Below are positions 35,462 to 43,233 of a stretch of 64,000 nt of DNA, one piece after another. Both the position numbers and the translations under genes were made by a program. The notes under the pieces were generated by a model that saw only the letters and a program-made list of their open reading frames with translations, was not told the origin of the DNA and searched no databases. Origin of the DNA: Mycolicibacterium flavescens (GTDB taxonomy: Bacteria; Actinomycetota; Actinomycetes; Mycobacteriales; Mycobacteriaceae). The stretch's first letter is position 1, and each line of letters starts with the position of its first letter. Location of the stretch: the NCBI GenBank assembly GCA_900637135.1, contig LR134353.1, forward strand, positions 4,092,001-4,156,000. Reading direction: 5' to 3'.

Positions 35462-36032
35462 AGTCACGCCCCGTCGCGACGATCTCGGACTTCAATTTCG
35501 CAAGTGCGCGGTGCTGGGCGACGCGTACCGCGCCCGCCGTGCTGCCGACCGCTTCAGCGGTCTCCTCGGCGCTCATTCCCACGACGACGCGCAAGATCAG
35601 GATCTCGCGCTGTTTTTCCGGAAGCACGGCCAGGAGCTTCTTCATGCGTGCCGACGCCTCGGCATCGAGCGCCATCTGCTCGGGTCCGGCGTCCAGCGAG
35701 AACCGCTCCGGCACGACATCGGTCGGGTCGGATCGATTCCTGGCTGCTGCGCGATGCGCGTCAGCAACCTTGTGGGCGGCAATGCCGTACACGAAGGCCA
35801 GGAACGGTCGTCCCTGATCCTTGTAACGCGGCAGCGCCGTGATGGCGGCCAAGCAAACCTCCTGCGCAACGTCGTCGGCTGAGAGGCCACTGCGCTCTGT
35901 CGCCCCTACCCTCGCCCGGCAGTACCGAACGACGATCGGACGAATGGTCTCCAGTACCTCCCGGAGCGCGTCTCGGTTCCCTGCCACGGCCTCAGCAACG
36001 ACAGCATCGAGACGTTCTCCCGAAAATGTCAT
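35454..36032 (-). CDS. sigD: ECF RNA polymerase sigma factor SigD
   Basis: A 192-residue ECF sigma factor, counterpart of Rv3414c. Region 2 is LETIRPIVVRYCRARVG with SADDVAQEVCLAAITALPRY, and region 4 is LPEKQREILILRVVVGMSAEETAEAVGSTAGAVRVAQHRAL. It is translationally coupled to its anti-sigma factor RsdA. In M. tuberculosis SigD is tied to starvation and stringent response. ATG 36032 matches where homology begins (MTFSGERL); an in-frame TTG at 36050 would add six residues. Confidence 0.95.
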   Translation of the reverse strand: MTFSGERLDAVVAEAVAGNRDALREVLETIRPIVVRYCRARVGATERSGLSADDVAQEVCLAAITALPRYKDQGRPFLAFVYGIAAHKVADAHRAAARNRSDPTDVVPERFSLDAGPEQMALDAEASARMKKLLAVLPEKQREILILRVVVGMSAEETAEAVGSTAGAVRVAQHRALAKLKSEIVATGRDYA

Positions 36033-36120
36033 CGTGGGCGATCTCTCCAACGTTACGAACAGGACCGAGCTCGGTAGGTCGGTCAGCTAAACAATAACTT
36101 TCACTTCCCCGTGGACCCGG

Positions 36121-36903
36121 TTACCGCACCGACCACACGCCGCCCCGCCGACGCACTGTATCGGCACAAGCATCGCGGAGCGCCACCATGTCGAGTGCCG
36201 GATGCTTGGCGCTGCCGATGTCGGCCAGCAAGCAAGCCAACGCCCATTGCAGTGGAACCATTCCGAAGCGCTGCGTCTCGTCGAGAGCCGTATCGGCCAC
36301 CGACCGCGCGCCGTCGAGGTCACCCGCACTGCACCGCGCTGCGGCAAACACGACCGCCGACTTCACCTCGTGGCGTACCGAGCCAAAGGCGGCGGCGGCG
36401 TCGACGGCGCGTTCGGCGTGACCCACCGCGGTCCGGCCGAGGCCGCGAGCCATGGCCAGTTCGGCCGACACCCATCCCAGCCGAACCCGCAGCCTCGGCG
36501 GCGCCGGATCGGACATCAGGTCGGCGGCACGGGCCAGCGCGCGCGCCGACGCCTCGAACCGGCCGACTCCCAGCGCGTCGGCGGCCAGTCCGATCAACGC
36601 ATCCGCAGCCGCTTCGGTATCCGATCCGGCAAGCGCCAGCGCCCGCCCGTCCCATCGCCGCGCTGCAGCGTGCCAGCCGAGTTGACGCAGGCACGACGCC
36701 TCGGTGCTGTGGGCCAATGATCGTTCGGGTCCTGCGGCCCGGAAGAGCTTGGCCAGATCGACACGGGCGCTGGCATAGCGGCCCTGTCCGCCCGCCGCGA
36801 CGGCGCGCAGCCACAACTCGCGCGCAGTGGCGCCGGCAGGCAACGGCCAACGGCCGGGATCGTCACCGAATGCGGCTGCGGCCAGAACGGTCTCTGCGGA
36901 CAT
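36121..36903 (-). CDS. Conserved helical (TPR-like) hypothetical protein
   Basis: A 260-residue Ala-rich all-helical protein, counterpart of Rv3415c. Helix pairs recur with a period near 34-40 residues (EASCLRQLGWHAAARRWDGRAL, ALIGLAADALGVGRFEASARAL, ELAMARGLGRTAVGHAERAV), typical of TPR solenoids. No catalytic motif, signal or TM segment. It lies upstream of sigD on the same strand, 88 bases away. The equally long frame on the opposite strand is a high-GC shadow. Confidence 0.8.
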   Translation of the reverse strand: MSAETVLAAAAFGDDPGRWPLPAGATARELWLRAVAAGGQGRYASARVDLAKLFRAAGPERSLAHSTEASCLRQLGWHAAARRWDGRALALAGSDTEAAADALIGLAADALGVGRFEASARALARAADLMSDPAPPRLRVRLGWVSAELAMARGLGRTAVGHAERAVDAAAAFGSVRHEVKSAVVFAAARCSAGDLDGARSVADTALDETQRFGMVPLQWALACLLADIGSAKHPALDMVALRDACADTVRRRGGVWSVR

Positions 36904-37270
36904 CGAGTCGCGACGGTATCAATTGGCTCGGCCACGGGTTAACAATTGGTGCTCGCAATGTTACTTCCGTGTAAGCGGGCGGAGTTTGCCCGCGAACGGG
37001 TAATCGACGCGAACTGGAAAAATGGGTTCCGTGGTCGACCTCGTTCGGTTCGTTTAGCACCGTTCTCGTTGTCTGTGCGTCGCAATGATGAACGTGATGT
37101 AAATTCTGGGCCTGCGGTTATGTCAATAAGCACATGTGCAGGCTATTGACGAGGTTTCGTAAGCGCCCATACTTTGTCCACGAGTGGTCATCGGTGACTT
37201 GAGCTCGAATCGGTTTTTGAACTCACTCATCCGTTCGTTTCCGAAATGGATGTGCAGAGAGGGGTTTCCA
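36904..37270 (+). other. Divergent regulatory region between the TPR-like gene and whiB3
   Basis: A 367-base gene-free stretch, noticeably more AT-rich than its surroundings. It holds the promoters of the divergent TPR-like gene and whiB3. Visible elements are a palindrome GCACATGTGC just before a candidate -35, and the -35/-10 pair at 37146-37175. If that promoter is used, whiB3 mRNA carries a leader of about 90 bases. Confidence 0.6.
37146..37175 (+). promoter_or_regulatory. Candidate SigA-type promoter of whiB3
   Basis: TTGACG (37146-37151), 18 bases, TACTTT (37170-37175). The -35 matches five of six consensus bases. Not supported by mapping data. Confidence 0.5.
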
Positions 37271-37561
37271 ATGCCACAACCGCAGCAACTGCCCGGACCC
37301 AACGCTGACATTTGGGATTGGCAGATGGCCGGGCTCTGTCGAGGCGTCGATTCCTCCATGTTCTTTCATCCCGACGGAGAGCGCGGCCGCGCCCGCGCGC
37401 AACGCGAGATGCGCGCCAAGGAGATGTGCCGTAAGTGCCCGGTGATCGCTCAGTGCCGCGCACACGCCCTCGCCGTCGGTGAGCCCTACGGCATCTGGGG
37501 CGGGCTCTCGGAGTCCGAACGCGAACTGTTGCTGAAACGCGGTATCCGGCGCGCTTCCTGA
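37271..37561 (+). CDS. whiB3: WhiB3 redox-sensing iron-sulfur transcription factor
   Basis: A 96-residue WhiB protein, counterpart of Rv3416. The four [4Fe-4S] ligands are Cys23, Cys53, Cys56 and Cys62 (MCRKCPVIAQC), followed by the SigA-contact turn GIWGG (74-78) and a basic C-terminus LLLKRGIRR. WhiB3 senses NO, O2 and redox state and steers polyketide and storage-lipid synthesis. ATG 37271 is chosen: AGAGAGGGG lies 7 bases upstream; the frame opens at 37184 but the extra 29 residues are not WhiB-like. It converges with the DAHP synthase gene. Confidence 0.95.
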   Translation: MPQPQQLPGPNADIWDWQMAGLCRGVDSSMFFHPDGERGRARAQREMRAKEMCRKCPVIAQCRAHALAVGEPYGIWGGLSESERELLLKRGIRRAS

Positions 37562-37574
37562 CCGCCGCAGACGC

Positions 37575-38630
37575 CTACCCGCGGTCGGCAAGCGTGCGCA
37601 GCACCGAATCGGTTGTCGCCCAGTCCATGCACTTGTCGGTCACCGACTGCCCGTAGGTCAGGGGACGGGCTTCGGGGGCCTGCGCACCGGCCACCAGGAA
37701 GCTCTCGAGCATCACCCCGCTGACCGGTAAGCCGTCGCGTACCAGCTGCGCGACGTCCGCGGCGACCTGGGCCTGGCGGACGTGATCCTTTCCGGAATTG
37801 GCGTGGCTGCAGTCGATTACGACGCGGCCGGGCAATCCTGCCGCGGTCAGCTTGGCCGCGGTCGTCCGGATGGCTTCGGCGTCACAGTTCGGCCCATTGG
37901 TACCGCCACGCAGGATGACGTGGCAGTCCTCGTTGCCCGCGGTGTTGACCAACGCGCCGCGCCCGAGATCGTCCATGCCGAAGAAGACGTGCGGTGCGGC
38001 GGCGGCCTTGACCCCGTCGACGGCGACCTGGATGTTGCCGTCGGTGCCGTTCTTGAAGCCGACGGGCATCGACAACCCGGATGCCAGTTGGCGGTGCACC
38101 TGGGATTCGGTGGTCCTGGCGCCGATCGCACCCCACGCGACGGCGTCGGCGATGTACTGCGGGCTGGTCGGCTCGAGGAACTCACACCCGACCGGCAGGC
38201 CGATGTCGACGATGTCGAGCAGCAGGTGACGGGCGATGCGCAGACCGCGGGCGACGTCGAAGGTGCCGTCCATGCCGGGATCGTTGATCAGGCCTTTCCA
38301 CCCGATCGTGGTGCGCGGCTTCTCGAAGTACACCCGCATCACGACCTTGAGGCGGTCGCTGAGCTTGTCGGCCACCCTGGCCAGCCGGCTGGCGTAGTCG
38401 AGTGCCGCTGACGGATCGTGCACCGAGCACGGTCCCACGACGACCAGCAGCCGGTCGTCACGGCCAGCGAGGATGTCGGCGATCTCCTCCCGGTCGCGCA
38501 CCACCCGCTCGGCGCGCCGGGCTCCCAGCGGGAACTCGGTGAGCACCTCGTGCGGGCTGGGGATCTCGCTGAAACCGCGGACCCGCCGGTCCGAGGTTTC
38601 GGGCGGGGTGGCGGTCTGCGCCAGGTTCAT
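37575..38630 (-). CDS. aroF: Type I (AroFGH-like) DAHP synthase
   Basis: A 351-residue class I 3-deoxy-D-arabino-heptulosonate 7-phosphate synthase, the first step of the shikimate pathway. Motifs VVGPCSVHDP, MRVYFEKPRTTIGWKGLI, VGFKNGTDGN and DCSHANSGKD carry the PEP, E4P and metal sites of the E. coli AroF/G/H type. M. tuberculosis relies on a type II enzyme (AroG, Rv2178c), so this would be an additional, differently regulated isozyme if the type II gene is elsewhere. ATG 38630 has AGAAAGG about ten bases upstream. The preceding 200 bases look like an attenuator with an aromatic leader peptide. Confidence 0.93.
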   Translation of the reverse strand: MNLAQTATPPETSDRRVRGFSEIPSPHEVLTEFPLGARRAERVVRDREEIADILAGRDDRLLVVVGPCSVHDPSAALDYASRLARVADKLSDRLKVVMRVYFEKPRTTIGWKGLINDPGMDGTFDVARGLRIARHLLLDIVDIGLPVGCEFLEPTSPQYIADAVAWGAIGARTTESQVHRQLASGLSMPVGFKNGTDGNIQVAVDGVKAAAAPHVFFGMDDLGRGALVNTAGNEDCHVILRGGTNGPNCDAEAIRTTAAKLTAAGLPGRVVIDCSHANSGKDHVRQAQVAADVAQLVRDGLPVSGVMLESFLVAGAQAPEARPLTYGQSVTDKCMDWATTDSVLRTLADRG

Positions 38631-38690
38631 GTTCGGGTGCCTTTCTGGAGAGATTGTGGGCGCCCGGTGAAAGCCCAGGGCCCTTGAATG

Positions 38691-38720
38691 ACGAAAGGCA
38701 GCGACCTGGTGGTCACTGCC
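38691..38720 (-). terminator. Attenuator terminator upstream of aroF
   Basis: On the minus strand GGCAGTGACC (38720-38711), loop ACCA, GGTCGCTGCC (38706-38697): a 10-bp stem with a single G-U pair, followed by TTTCGT. It starts one base after the CCCGGAGCC element and ends 66 bases before the aroF ATG, so it would stop transcription ahead of aroF. Confidence 0.75.
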
Positions 38721-38721
38721 T

Positions 38722-38788
38722 GGCTCCGGGTGGATGCGTCGCTTAGCGCTGCGCTTTATCGGCTCCGCCCGGAGCCTCGATAAAGCGC
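38722..38788 (-). promoter_or_regulatory. Mutually exclusive leader RNA hairpins (attenuator switch)
   Basis: Hairpin A: GCGCTTTATC (38788-38779) pairs perfectly with GATAAAGCGC (38760-38751), and GGCTCC (38776-38771) with GGAGCC (38766-38761), with loop GGGC and a GA bulge. Alternative B: GGCTCCGGG (38776-38768) pairs perfectly with CCCGGAGCC (38730-38722). A and B cannot coexist. The Phe codon of the leader peptide lies in the 5' arm of A and the Tyr-Trp codons just before it, so a stalled ribosome would disrupt A and change folding around the terminator. Confidence 0.7.
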
Positions 38789-38817
38789 CAATAGCCGGCG
38801 CGCGTCGCGATGTTCAC
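38743..38817 (-). CDS. Aromatic leader peptide of the aroF attenuator
   Basis: A 24-residue open frame from GTG 38817 to TAA 38743. Residues 8-12 are GYWRF, so Tyr, Trp and Phe codons (TAT TGG CGC TTT) occur within four codons, which is improbable by chance in this GC-rich DNA and is the signature of leader peptides that sense aromatic-aminoacyl-tRNA supply. The codons abut hairpin A. A TATAAC hexamer ends nine bases before the GTG, so the peptide would be at or near the mRNA 5' end. A ribosome-mediated attenuator before a DAHP synthase gene has been reported in Corynebacterium glutamicum. Confidence 0.7.
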   Translation of the reverse strand: MNIATRAGYWRFIEAPGGADKAQR

Positions 38818-38826
38818 GCCGACCAG

Positions 38827-38854
38827 GTTATACGGAGGGCGAAGGTGGGCCAAA
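38827..38854 (-). promoter_or_regulatory. Promoter of the aroF leader transcript
   Basis: -10 TATAAC (38832-38827) and a weak -35 TTTGGC (38854-38849) with 16 bases between. Transcription would start near 38820, placing the leader peptide almost at the 5' end. Confidence 0.55.
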
Positions 38855-38881
38855 TTCGATGCTGCTCGAGCCCGGACGTTG

Positions 38882-40024
38882 TTAGCGGCGGGGCAGCCAC
38901 GAACCGTCGCGCATCACTGTATGGACACCTAGATTGTTATCCAGCACAACACAATTGGCGTCTCTGCCGGTGCGTAGGCTGCCGACATCGTCGAGCTTCA
39001 ACGCACTGGCGGGGGTGGTCGCCGTCATCCGCACCGCGTTGGCCAGCGCCTCGTCCGAGCCGCCGAGTTGGCCGACCACGGTCCGGAAAAGCTGATCCAT
39101 GGTCGCCGTGCTGCCGGCGATGGTCGGTCTCCCGCGCACGCGGGCGACGCGCTCGGTGACCTCCACCTCGACTGCGCCGATCCGAAACGAGCCGTCCGGC
39201 AGTCCGGCCGCCGCCATCGCGTCGGTGATCAACGCGACCCGTCGAGGCCCGGCCGCCTCGATGATCTGCCGCACGAGCGCGGGATGGAGGTGTACGCCAT
39301 CGGCGATGAGCTCGACAGTGATTCGCGGGTCTTCCAGCAGCGCCAACGCCGGCCCCGGGTCGCGATGGTGAAGTGGCCGCATCGCGTTAAACACATGGGT
39401 GCCGACGGTCGCGCCCGATTCGATCGCACGTTTCGCGTCGTCGTAACTGGCATCTGTATGCCCGACGGCGACGACCACATCCGCGTCTATGATGCGGGTG
39501 ATGGCGTCCAGACTGCCGGGCAGTTCGGGCGCCAGCGTGACCATCCGGATGGTGCCGTCTGCGGCCTCAAGCAGAGCGTCGATCTCGGCGGGGTCGGGGT
39601 TGCGCATCAGAGTCGAGTCGTGGGCACCGCAGCGCACCGCGCTGAGCCAGGGGCCTTCCAGGTGCACGCCGGCGACGATGTTCTGTCGAGTCATCTCGGT
39701 GAGCACCCGCACTTGGCGCAGAAGGTCGTCGGGCGAGGCGGTGACAAGGCTGGCCACCGTCGTGGTGGTGCCGTGGCGCAGGTGGAACTCGGCGGCCTGT
39801 TCGATCTCTGAGCTGACGCCGTCGGTGTAGGACGCACCGCCGCCGCCGTGCACGTGCATGTCGACGAACCCGGGCACCACGACGTGATCCGGGAAGTCGT
39901 GGTCGGGCGGTCGAGGCGCCGGGCCCGGTGCGCAATCGATGATTCGACCGGCTGCTGTAGCCAACCAACCCGGTTTGCAGACCCGGTCTTCCAAGACCAT
40001 GGTCCCCGCGGCGATGAGCGTCAC
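38882..40024 (-). CDS. nagA: N-acetylglucosamine-6-phosphate deacetylase
   Basis: A 380-residue amidohydrolase, counterpart of Rv3332 NagA. FVDMHVHGGGG (near 53) holds the first metal His residues, VGHTDASYDDAKRAIESG and GTHVFNAM the others, and LITDAMAAAG the catalytic Asp. It removes acetate from GlcNAc-6-phosphate during amino-sugar and peptidoglycan recycling and so feeds glucosamine-6-phosphate to the pool shared with GlmS and GlmM in this window. GTG 40024 overlaps the sugI stop as GTGA, so the two form an operon. Confidence 0.94.
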   Translation of the reverse strand: MTLIAAGTMVLEDRVCKPGWLATAAGRIIDCAPGPAPRPPDHDFPDHVVVPGFVDMHVHGGGGASYTDGVSSEIEQAAEFHLRHGTTTTVASLVTASPDDLLRQVRVLTEMTRQNIVAGVHLEGPWLSAVRCGAHDSTLMRNPDPAEIDALLEAADGTIRMVTLAPELPGSLDAITRIIDADVVVAVGHTDASYDDAKRAIESGATVGTHVFNAMRPLHHRDPGPALALLEDPRITVELIADGVHLHPALVRQIIEAAGPRRVALITDAMAAAGLPDGSFRIGAVEVEVTERVARVRGRPTIAGSTATMDQLFRTVVGQLGGSDEALANAVRMTATTPASALKLDDVGSLRTGRDANCVVLDNNLGVHTVMRDGSWLPRR

Positions 40025-41433
40025 TTCAACATGCCGGCATCCTCGGGCGCCTCGCCGGCTTCATCGGGCCAGCGCCCGCCGTTCTCCCAGAAATGCCGGA
40101 TCTCCTCGAGCGGGCGCCCCTTGGTTTCCGGCGCGAATCGGTAGACGAACACGAGGGCTGCCAGCGCGAAAACGCCGAACAGCGCAAACGTTCCGCCACC
40201 ACCCAGCGAATTGAGCATCGTCAGGAAGAAGGCGGCGATGATGGCATTGGCCACTAAATCGGAGGTGAGCATCGCACTCGAACCCGTCGACCGGAGCCGG
40301 GTAGGAAAGCTTTCACCGGCGTATACCCAGACCAACGCGCCGAAGCCGAAGGTGAACCCGATCGTGAACAACAGCACGCCGAGGAACCCGACCGCGGTGA
40401 GCGCACCACCGAACTCCGTGCCCGCAACAAAAACGCCGATCAGCATGGCGTTAGCGGCGACCATCATCGCGATGCCGCCCAGCAGGATCGGTCGTCGACC
40501 TACCCGGTCGACCAGCATGAGCGAGACGAACACCGCTACTAGGGCGGCGACCTGGATCAGCGCTGGAAGTATCAGCAGCGCGAAGTACCCTTCGAAGCCC
40601 ATGGCCTCGAACAGTCTCGGGCTGTAGTAGACGATCGCGTTGATGCCGGTGATCTGGATGAAGAAACCGAGCACCACGACGAAAACCGTGGCGCGAAGGT
40701 AGGGCCGCCGGAGCATCTCGCGCACCGCGCCGCCGGTTTCCTCCTTGAGCGCGCGCCTGATTTCGGCGAGTTCGGCCTCGACGTCGGCGCTCGGCTCGAC
40801 CCGGCGCAAGGTTTGCCGGGCCTCCTCGACCCGGCCCTTGAGCATGTACCACCGCGCAGTGTCCGGCATCCACAGCAGTAGCAACGTCACGAGCACTGCC
40901 GGTATCGCGGCCAGGCCGAGCATCCACCGCCAACTGCCCGAGCCGGCCAGGAAGTACGCGACCAGGTAACCGATGATGATGCCGACGACCGTGGCCACCT
41001 GGTAGGCGACCAACAGCGAACCGCGGACCTTCGCCGGTGCTGACTCGGCGACGAACACCGGCACGACCACCACCGACACACCGATGGTGAGGCCAAGCAG
41101 AAAACGCGACAGCAGCAGCATGGGCACCGACACCGACAACGCGCTGAGAAGCGCGAAGGCCGCGTACGCGACGGCGACGAGCACCATCGACTTCTTGCGC
41201 CCGATCGCGTTGGCGAGCATCCCGCCGCCGACCGCCCCGGCGATCTGGCCGATGACTATCGCCGTGGTTACCAATTCCTGCTGCCGAGTGGTCAAGCCGA
41301 ACTCGTCGGTGATGAACAGAAGCGCACCGGCGATGTTGGAAAGGTCGTAGCCGTAGATGACACCGACACTGGCCGCCGCGATGGCCACCAGCAGGCCCAG
41401 GCGGGGGGACCGCCGGATAGCAATGTTGCCCAC
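40021..41433 (-). CDS. sugI: MFS sugar porter SugI-like
   Basis: A 470-residue sugar-porter family permease, counterpart of Rv3331. Twelve TM segments; loop 2-3 motif GRKKSM, loop 8-9 motif DRVGRRPILLGG, PDTARWYMLKGR after TM6 and PETKGRPLEEI after TM12 are all diagnostic. Coupled to nagA, which suggests an amino sugar such as GlcNAc as substrate (inference). GTG 41433 is chosen because GAGAGG lies 6 bases upstream and homology starts there; the frame runs on to 41697 across a regulatory inverted repeat. Confidence 0.9.
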   Translation of the reverse strand: MGNIAIRRSPRLGLLVAIAAASVGVIYGYDLSNIAGALLFITDEFGLTTRQQELVTTAIVIGQIAGAVGGGMLANAIGRKKSMVLVAVAYAAFALLSALSVSVPMLLLSRFLLGLTIGVSVVVVPVFVAESAPAKVRGSLLVAYQVATVVGIIIGYLVAYFLAGSGSWRWMLGLAAIPAVLVTLLLLWMPDTARWYMLKGRVEEARQTLRRVEPSADVEAELAEIRRALKEETGGAVREMLRRPYLRATVFVVVLGFFIQITGINAIVYYSPRLFEAMGFEGYFALLILPALIQVAALVAVFVSLMLVDRVGRRPILLGGIAMMVAANAMLIGVFVAGTEFGGALTAVGFLGVLLFTIGFTFGFGALVWVYAGESFPTRLRSTGSSAMLTSDLVANAIIAAFFLTMLNSLGGGGTFALFGVFALAALVFVYRFAPETKGRPLEEIRHFWENGGRWPDEAGEAPEDAGMLK

Positions 41434-41541
41434 ATTGATCCTCTCGCCGGTGAGCAGAAAGTCTAAGGAAACGGCAGGAGCGGCACTGACAGACGCGCCG
41501 CCGCACTCGGCTTGAACCTGAGGGGCAACGGATCGTTGCCA

Positions 41542-41605
41542 TCGCGAGAAGTACACCAGGGTCGCGATTTGAGGTTGACCGACAGCCCTGGTGTAACTCT
41601 CGCGA
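41542..41605. repeat. 20-bp inverted repeat upstream of sugI-nagA
   Basis: Arms 41542-41561 (TCGCGAGAAGTACACCAGGG) and 41586-41605 (CCCTGGTGTAACTCTCGCGA) match at 18 of 20 positions around a 24-base spacer. It lies 109-172 bases before the sugI start and 64 bases beyond the cyclase stop. Could be a two-site operator or a terminator-like hairpin of the cyclase transcript; no U-tract follows. Confidence 0.6.
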
Positions 41606-41674
41606 ACTGAACCGGCACTCCCAGAGAGCTTCGGGAGACCGTCTCGGTGGCTCCAGATGTAAGCCGCCGCCGCG

Positions 41675-43181
41675 TCACTGTTGAGGGTCGAGCCCAAAGA
41701 CGTGTACCGCGGCTGACTTACCTTTCAGCTCGTAAGATCCTCGATCGACGAGTACGGGTCGAGAACTCAGCGCACCGACGGTCTCATGCGTGAGAAGGAT
41801 TGGGTCGCCGGTGATTTTCGTAAGCTGCTCGACGCGGGCGGCGACGTTGACGGTGTCGCCGATCAAGGTGAACTCCAGCTTGCCACCCCCACCGATGGTG
41901 CCGGCGATCACACCACCGGTGTTGATGCCGAAACCGATACGCAGCGTGCCGTCAAATCGCTGGGCAACCAGGCGATGAATCAGCACAGCGGTGCCCACCG
42001 CGGCGTCGGCGTGATCGGCCAGTTCGTTGGGTGCGCCGAAGACCGCCAGCGCGCCGTCGCCGAGGAACTTGTTGATGTGCCCACCGGCATCCACGACTGC
42101 AGGCACGACGATCTCGAACAATGCGTTGAGACGCGCGACGACGTCCTCGGCGGGGTTGGCCTCTGCAAAAGGCGTGAAGTCGCGGATGTCGACGAAAATC
42201 ACCGTCACCTCGCGGCGCTCTCCGGTGAAGACATCGTCACCCTGTTCGAGCAGACGCGCCGCCAGCGCTGGATCGACGTAGGTTCCGAACGCCGACTGAA
42301 GTCGTTGTCGCTCAGCCAAACCCGCCTGCATTCGGTTGAACGACGCCGCCAGCGCACCGAGATCATCGTCCTGGACCACCGGTAGACGCCGGCTGTAGTC
42401 GCCTGCGGCGACACGTTTGGTTCCCTCGGCGAGATCGCGAATAGGTTGCAAGGAGCGGGAAAACGCGGCACCTAACGGTAATCGGCACTGCAAAGCCGAC
42501 TGCCAACGCACAGCCGATCACGACGGATAGTATGGGCAACTCTCTCGTCCGATCGAGCACGCTCGCCAGGAACGCGCCCCCGGCGGCGAACACAAACGCG
42601 ACCGCGACCATCGACACGTTCGACCAGGCGGCAAACGTCGGACGAGGACGCGGCAGAGCATCTCCTATGCCCGTATCACCGGCGATGGCCACCCTAGCCG
42701 GCCGCAGTGCTGCTTCGACGAATCCATGCACGGCGACCAGTTGCACAAGAGTGCCGAAGACGGCACCCGTGATCGAATACTGGACTAACCGGAAAACCGT
42801 GGCTCCGGCGATCGCACCGACGGCGACCCCTTGCAAGGCGCCGAATACAGCATTGGCGACCACCGCTCGGGCCACTGTCGCCCGAGCCCAGCTGTAGGTG
42901 GCGTCCAGTGCCCTTACCCGATCGACGTCGCGGCCGGCTGCCCACCGCTGTATTGCGCGCCAGCCGCCCACGCCAGGCAATGCCATCACGTACACGAGCA
43001 CGGGCACAGCCAAAGCGCTGACGACGACCGCCTCGACGTAGTGACTGGACCCCTCGTAGGCGACAACGAGAAGTGACCATACTAGGTAGATGGGCAGCAG
43101 GACAGGAATGCTGATTCCGTAGAGCGCCCACGAGTACTTGGTGCCGTGCCGGTTCCACGCCCATTGCCAGATGCGTTCCAT
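41675..43181 (-). pseudogene. Class III adenylate cyclase split by a one-base frameshift
   Basis: Two overlapping frames make one family protein. The N-terminal part (42363-43181, ATG 43181) has about six TM helices; the C-terminal part (41675-42511 frame) begins inside HAMP (LGAAFSRSLQPIRDLAEGTKRVAAGDYSRRLP) and carries the cyclase domain with metal Asp residues in FVDIRDF and FLGDGALAVFG, Lys in INKFLGDG, and GDTVNVAARVEQL. Removing one base near 42475-42490 joins them into about 501 residues, the architecture of Rv3645/Rv1318c-type cyclases. All catalytic residues are intact, so this is a recent mutation, a sequencing error, or less likely programmed frameshifting. Confidence 0.8.
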
Positions 43182-43190
43182 GCCGAAACA

Positions 43191-43222
43191 AAACACCCCC
43201 GGTTCGGTAACCGGGGGTGTTT
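43191..43222. terminator. Strong bidirectional terminator after groEL1
   Basis: AAACACCCCCGGTT (43191-43204) and AACCGGGGGTGTTT (43209-43222) form a perfect 14-bp stem with loop CGGT. A-tract on one side and T-tract on the other make it work in both directions. It lies 12 bases past the groEL1 stop and 10 bases before the cyclase ATG. Confidence 0.88.
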
Positions 43223-43233
43223 CGCACTACTTC

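Noticed and set aside
36111..36974. 287-codon plus-strand frame opposite the TPR-like gene
   Set aside because: Arg/Pro-rich, no family features; the opposite strand matches the known Rv3415c-type protein.
43182..43196. GTG 43196 as the cyclase start
   Set aside because: It lies inside the perfect terminator stem 43191-43222; ATG 43181 begins the conserved sequence.
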